A stretch of DNA of 64,000 bases from Rhabdophis nuchalis (taxonomy: Eukaryota; Chordata; Lepidosauria; Squamata; Natricidae), in the NCBI GenBank assembly GCA_039707465.1, contig CM077652.1, positions 40,424,118-40,488,117 of the forward strand, given 5' to 3'. The notes under the pieces are model-generated. The model worked only from the letters and a program-made list of their open reading frames with translations. It was not told the origin of the DNA and did not search any database. Below, in pieces: positions 59,826 to 64,000 of this stretch. The translations under genes were made by a program, and so were the position numbers. Every line of letters begins with the position of its first letter. The first letter of the stretch is position 1.

Positions 59826-59915
59826 AACGGCTTTCCTTCAGAAGTGGTGGGTGTTCCATCCCTGGAGGCTTTTAAGAAGAGACTGGGCTGCCACTTGTCT
59901 TGAAGGATTAGAGCA
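59826..59915 (+). mobile_element. Small CR1 fragment, another subfamily
   Basis: cggctttccttcagaagtgg then ccatccctggaggcttttaa and actgggctgccacttgtctt correspond to the final coding part of a CR1 but differ from the L3-type copies. Truncated at both ends. Confidence 0.6.
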
Positions 59916-60143
59916 TGCACAGAGCGTAACCTAATTCAACTTTTGTTAAATTGCTGTCGAGAGAAGCTCCATTGTAACCGAACGTGCCAACTTCATAGAT
60001 AAAACCTCTAGGCGAATTGCCAAGCTCAGCCTAGTAACTTTCCTTCCAACTTGAAAGGTGTGTTCAGCATTCCCTAACAAAGCTCTCTGTCTTACATGCC
60101 AGAAAATGTATTTCTTTCCCCTTCTAAGGTCTATTGTTTTCAG

Positions 60144-60217
60144 AGCTATGACGATCTGTACAAGCTGTGCAAAGACTGTAAGAAGTTTGACAAAAAGTTA
60201 TTTTTTATGACTGGATG
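60144..60217 (+). other. Candidate plus-strand exon, unidentified
   Basis: 74 nt between a good acceptor (branch-like ttctaag, then tctattgttttcag ending at 60,143) and donor ggatg|gtgagg at 60,217/60,218. It encodes SYDDLYKLCKDCKKFDKKLF then FMTG, a charged peptide with two Cys. No repeat explains it, and I do not recognise the family. Together with the islands at 57,743 and 57,854 it could mark a plus-strand gene. Confidence 0.3.
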
Positions 60218-60229
60218 GTGAGGCTGCCC

Positions 60230-60231
<2 letters not shown>

Positions 60232-60273
<42 letters not shown>

Positions 60274-60341
60274 TCCCTCTCCCTCTCCCTCTCCCTCCCC
60301 CTCCCCCTCCCCCTCCCCCTCCCTCTTCCCCCCCTCTCTCT
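60232..60341 (+). repeat. (CT)n and (CCCTCT)n simple repeat
   Basis: About 35 bp of ct units grade into ctccct and cccctc units and end before the (ATT)n-type tail of an L2. Confidence 0.93.
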
Positions 60342-60790
60342 AATAAATAATAATAATAATAATTTTATTTATAGACCGCCTCCTCTCCCCAAAGGGACTC
60401 GGAGCGGTGCACAGGGAAGTTAAAAAACAAATATAAATACATAAATAGTTAAAATAAGAATTAAACAAATTGTTCCTGCGCTAAAACCCACTATACTAAA
60501 ACTAAACTACACCCCCCTAAAAAATCCAGTTAAAAACAGAAGAATAACCTAGGCCAGCCAAGCAGAAAAAGTATGTTTTCAATTTTTGACGGAAGGAGCG
60601 GAGGTCCGTAGTTGTTCTAATTTTGGGGGGAAGGTCGTTCCAGAGGGCTGGGCCCACCACAGAGAAGGCCCTTCCCCTGGGCGTCGCCCGCTGGCATAGC
60701 CTAGTGGACGGCACCCGGAGAAATCCCTCTCTGTGGGAACGGATCGGCCGCAGGGATGCCTGCTCTATTAAGGTGGGAGACAAAAATGCC
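60342..60790 (-). mobile_element. L2-like LINE 3' fragment
   Basis: On the minus strand the coding end reads RPIRSHREGFLRVPSTRLCQ, RATPRGRAFSVVGPALWNDL and RTTTDLRSFRQKLKTYFF (about 60,780 to 60,560). This matches the C-terminus of the intact element at 7,260-7,475. The 3' UTR and (ATT)n tail run to about 60,342. The peptide is close to the intact copy, so it is the same or a sister subfamily. Confidence 0.9.
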
Positions 60791-60902
60791 GCCAAGTCTT
60801 CTTGCTTTCTGCAGAAAATAAAAACTGTTGATCGGTAGCCTCGCGTTCCGAGTTTCATTGGAATCATCAAATTCCGAGCTGAATTCAAAAACCTTACAGT
60901 CT

Positions 60903-60985
60903 GAACTGCTCTAGGGTCCCCTGCTTGAGCAGGGGGCTAGACTAGAAGGCCTCCGAGGCCCCATCCAACTCTGTTCTTCGGTTAC
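60903..60985 (+). repeat. Isolated CR1/SINE tail
   Basis: tagggtcccctgcttgagca then gggggctagactagaaggcc and catccaactctgttcttcgg is a single diverged copy of the tail found in the tandem array at 54,946-56,060. Confidence 0.7.
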
Positions 60986-61114
60986 ACGCCAAGGTTCTTC
61001 AGCAGACTGAACGACTGCCCCAAAGCTCAGATCTCGGATTCCCCTTATTAAGAAAAGTCACATTTTTCCTCCCCATGACCTCTTCCCTCTGGGATAGGCG
61101 TCTCAAAAACTTAC

Positions 61115-61321
61115 CGGTTCTGCCTTGGAAAACCATCTAAAGGGGTTGAAAAGGTAAATCAGGCTTCTTAGGAAGCATCCGGAAATCACCTGCAACAGTG
61201 TGAATGTTGTCAGGATCTTCCAGATAACAAAGAAGACAAAGATCAAAGGCAAATTTTTGCTGAGAAGTATAATAAACTCCTCAAGAGCTAAAAACCCAAG
61301 ACATAGAGCTGAAAGCTCCAT
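61115..61321 (-). CDS. Candidate first coding exon of the SPATA31-like gene
   Basis: The minus-strand ATG at 61,321 has a strong start context (A at -3, G at +4) and opens 69 codons beginning MELSALCLGFLALEEFIILL. A hydrophobic stretch (NLPLIFVFFVIWKILTTF) is followed by a second hydrophobic run (FLRSLIYLF) and ends ...RWFSKAEP exactly at a consensus donor ccg|gtaagt (61,115/61,114), phase 0. SPATA31/FAM205 proteins begin with a short exon carrying a membrane segment, and this lies upstream of the giant exon on the same strand, so the pairing is reasonable. An in-frame upstream ATG at 61,408 is possible. The giant exon needs a phase-1 partner, so at least one exon between them is missing from this annotation. 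Confidence 0.55.
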
Positions 61322-61736
61322 CTTGGGCGAAAACCCAAATAGCTCAGAGCCTGGGCTGGGTTTCAAACACGAACAAGGCCTTAGTATGATGTCTTCAGAG
61401 CGCATCATAAAGGTCTGGCAGCACCATGCTCATCCCATCTCACAAAAGTCTCTCATGACCCTCTTCCTGGACATGGCCAAGCCTTTCCTATCCTTTGCAC
61501 ATTGAACATCGCATCAACCCCCGTGCTAGAATTCCTGGTGCTCCATGCGCATGTCTCCAGGTTTATCACCTGGAGTTTAGAATCTTAGAATACCAGCCAA
61601 TCAGAAATGGAGCTGGGAGGGAGTGAAGGACCAGAGGATGGAATATATGCACCGTTGTGGCCCTGGGGGATCAGAGGGAGGGTCACATGTGGAGATAAGA
61701 CCCAGGTGTGGATGGGATGGACTTGAGAGGGAGGAA
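61322..61736. other. No recognised feature
   Basis: Single-copy-looking DNA upstream of the candidate first exon, where its promoter would lie. I saw no clear TATA box or CpG cluster. Confidence 0.4.
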
Positions 61737-62096
61737 TGCCTTGGGAAGGCCACATTTGGAATACGGCATCCAGTTTTGGTCACCACAATGTAGAAAAGAT
61801 GTGGGGACTCTGGAAAGAGTGCAGAGAAGAGCAACAAAGAGGATGAGGGGACTGGAGGCTAAAACGTATGAAGAACGGTTGCAGGAACTGGGAATGTCTA
61901 GTTTAATGAAAAGAAGGACCAGGGGAGACAGGATAGCAGTGTTCCAATATCTCAGAGGCTGCCCCAAAAAAGAGGGAGTCAAACTATTCTGCAAGGCACC
62001 TGACGGTAGAACAAGAAGCAATGAGTGGAAACTAATCAAGGAGAGAAGCAACTTAGAACTGAGGAGAAATTAGAACAATTAATCAGTGGAACAGAT
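61737..62096 (+). mobile_element. CR1-L3 fragment, 5' part, split by an L2
   Basis: The plus-strand frame reads GRPHLEYGIQFWSPQCRKDV, ERLQELGMSSLMKRRTRGDR and WKLIKERSNLELRRN, then ccaatatctcagaggctgcc-type sequence up to aatcagtggaacaga at about 62,095. The element resumes at 63,008 after an inserted L2. Confidence 0.87.
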
Positions 62097-63007
62097 ATTA
62101 ATAATAATAATTTATTATATTTATAAACCGCCCCCTCTCCCCAAAGGGACTCGGGGCGGTGTACAGGAAAATTAAAAAAACCATCTAAAAACATACAATA
62201 CACAACAAAATTAAAAACGAATTAAACTACCCTGTACTAAAATTTTAAAAACCTTAAAATTACCAGCCATTAAAACCCAATAAACAATTTGAGAAAACAG
62301 ACTGGGGCGAGAAGCATGAATTAGGCCAATTACGATCCCGCAAATAACTAGGTCCTGTGCCATGGAGAGCTTTAAAGATGATGACCAACACCTTGAAACG
62401 CACCCGAAAGGCCACAGGCAGCCAGTGCAGCTCGCGCAGGAGTGGTGTTACATGGGAGTATCTAGTGACTCCCATAACTGCCCGCGTGGCCGCGTTCTGG
62501 ACCAGCTGTAGCCTTCGAGTGCATCTCAAGGGGAGCCCCATGTAGACAGCATTGCAGTAGTCCAGACGAGACGTCACAAGCGCATGAGTGACCGTGCGAA
62601 GGGCGTCCCGGTCCAATAGGGGACGCAACTGGCGCACCAGGCGAACCTGGTAAAATGCCCCCCTGGCCACGGCTGACACATGGTCTTCTATAGACAGCCG
62701 AGAGTCCAGGAGGAAGCCTAAGTTGTGTGCCTGCTCCACGGGGGCTAGATGTTCGCCCCCTATGGCCAGTGATGGCGTCAACTGGTTAAACCGGGGCGCC
62801 GGTAGCCACAGCCACGGTCTTGGATGGGTTGAGCTTGAGTCTGTTCCTTCCCATCCAGATCCGTACGGCTTCCAGACACCGGGACATCACTTCGACGACA
62901 TCGTTAGGATGGTTTGGGGTAGAGATGTACAGCTGGGTGTCATCAGCTTACAGATGGTAATCTAGCCCAAACCCACGTATGATCTCGCCCAGCGGCTTCA
63001 TATATGT
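62097..63007 (-). mobile_element. L2-like LINE fragment nested in the CR1-L3
   Basis: The tattaataataat tail at 62,097-62,112 marks its 3' end. On the minus strand the coding part reads RLDYCNAVYMGLPLRCTRRL, LLRELHWLPVAFRVRFKVL and upstream LAIGGEHLAPVEQAHNLGFL. It starts at about 63,005 within the YMKPLGEI block just before the catalytic YADD region. 5'-truncated, with a few frame breaks. Confidence 0.9.
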
Positions 63008-63170
63008 AGCAGAAGTTGCCTCCAGAAGTTGTGAATGCCCCAACACTGCAAGTCTTCAAGAAGATGTTGGATAGCCATTTGTCTGAAATGGTATAGGGCT
63101 TCCTGCCTAGGCAGGGGGTTGGACTAGATGACCTCCAAGGTCCCTTCCAGCTCTGCTATTGTATTGTTGT
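63008..63170 (+). mobile_element. CR1-L3 3' part, continuing from 62,096
   Basis: cagaagttgcctccagaagt then gaatgccccaacactgcaag, gatgttggatagccatttgt and the tail gcagggggttggactagatg to gctattgtattgtt. It joins in register with the sequence ending at 62,096. Confidence 0.88.
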
Positions 63171-63683
63171 AATATGAATTCTAAATAAAACATTTTCTAT
63201 TGTCTTTATTTCTTTGCCTTGACAATTAAGAGCTTTGCTCCTTTCCTGTCTCTCACTAAAGAGGATTGTGGGGGGGAAGCTGCCTCAGATAAAAGAGTTT
63301 GTTCTTTTATTCTGCTCTGCAGTTGGAAGGAGGGGGGGCTGCACATTCACAGCGAGGCAAAAGTTCACACCTTAAAACCACCCGGCAGGATGTTAGGAAC
63401 AAGAATCGCTCGCTTATAAGAAAAACCCCAAAACCCACATAGAGGTGGCACACTTTGCAAGATACCCATAACTTGGGGTGAAAAACAAGCGATGTGAAAT
63501 CCAAATAACCAATCAATATTATCTGTTATGCATGCATTATTACAGGAAGGGCAAAGGGTAGAACACAACCATCCCTTGACTATAAAAACGGTTGTAAGAT
63601 TCTACTCTTGGCCCCTTTGGTTAGTTTTTCAAACCGGGGGTCCTTCTCTCTTAGTGCCAAAATAAAAGTAAGATTCTATATCA
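63171..63683. other. No recognised feature
   Basis: AT-rich unique-looking DNA. No credible ORF, exon or repeat was identified. Confidence 0.4.
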
Positions 63684-64000
63684 CAGGGGTCCCCAACCCC
63701 CGGGCCGCGGACTGGTGCCGGTCCGTGGCTGGGTAGGAGCCGGGCCGCAGGGCTGGAGAGGAGGAGGGAGCAGTCCCCTGAGCAGAGCGCGTGGGAGAAC
63801 GCAGCCGCGGCTGTTCGCGCCATTGGAGTGCGACTCTTCCCTCCACCCTCATCGACGGAGGGACTCCTGGGCGCCGCCGGAGCAGCCCTCCCTACCGGCC
63901 ACCAATTCCCCTCCCCCCCCCCCCCGCGGAGCCTCCCCTGCTGGCATGCCGGCCACTCGTTTCTTCCAGGGGCTGCGGAGGCTCCGCAGGCTGGGGTGGG
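63684..64000 (+). mobile_element. hAT-type element, left end, running off the window
   Basis: Begins CAGGGGTCCCCAACCCCCGG followed by gccgcggactggtgccggtc, a GC-rich hAT-style terminus widespread in amniotes. The right end is outside the window, so the target duplication (left flank ctatatca) cannot be checked. A poly-C run lies near 63,913-63,926. Confidence 0.6.

Overview
The window looks like squamate reptile nuclear DNA, most likely from a snake. The evidence is repeat content: CR1 elements of the snake/L3 type whose 3' end runs into short microsatellites, L2-type LINEs ending in (ATT)n, a CR1 with the terminal octamer seen as gaacataagaacataag on the minus strand, a tRNA-headed SINE with a CR1-like tail, GATA/GACA repeats and several hAT-type non-autonomous elements. 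No bacterial-style genes, CRISPR arrays or organelle genes are present.

Layout. Positions 1-39,888 are a tandem satellite with a monomer of about 166 bp (roughly 220 monomers), interrupted once at 4,229-7,680 by an almost full-length L2-like LINE with an open 994-codon endonuclease-reverse transcriptase frame. The satellite has nested higher-order structure: an 830-bp five-monomer duplication, a 3,961-bp block present twice in tandem, and a second family of blocks repeated every 3.8-4.9 kb. Uninterrupted copies of the monomer hit by the L2 survive elsewhere in the array, so the insertion can be read as a filled site with empty-site paralogues.

39,889-44,300 is ordinary interspersed-repeat DNA (CR1, L2, three hAT-like elements, one with a long internal inverted repeat). 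44,303-53,640 on the minus strand is one huge open exon (about 3,111 residues) of a SPATA31/FAM205-family gene, a testis-associated family in mammals. It has a good splice acceptor at its 5' edge, a cysteine motif at its start, about 21 copies of the family's H-x-WGLP motif, a Gly/Ala-rich tract encoded by a 1-kb triplet repeat, and an AATAAA signal 34 nt past the stop. A separate minus-strand exon at 61,321-61,115, with a hydrophobic segment and a perfect GTAAGT donor, is a good candidate for the first coding exon. The middle exons were not found.

53,690-64,000 is the presumed intronic and upstream DNA. It is packed with microsatellites, an L1 3' end, a SINE whose tail is tandemly repeated eight times, CR1, CR1-L3 and L2 copies (one L2 nested inside a CR1-L3), a Tc1-like end and a hAT end. 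A few unassigned plus-strand exon-like islands (40,130; 57,743; 57,854; 60,144) are noted cautiously.
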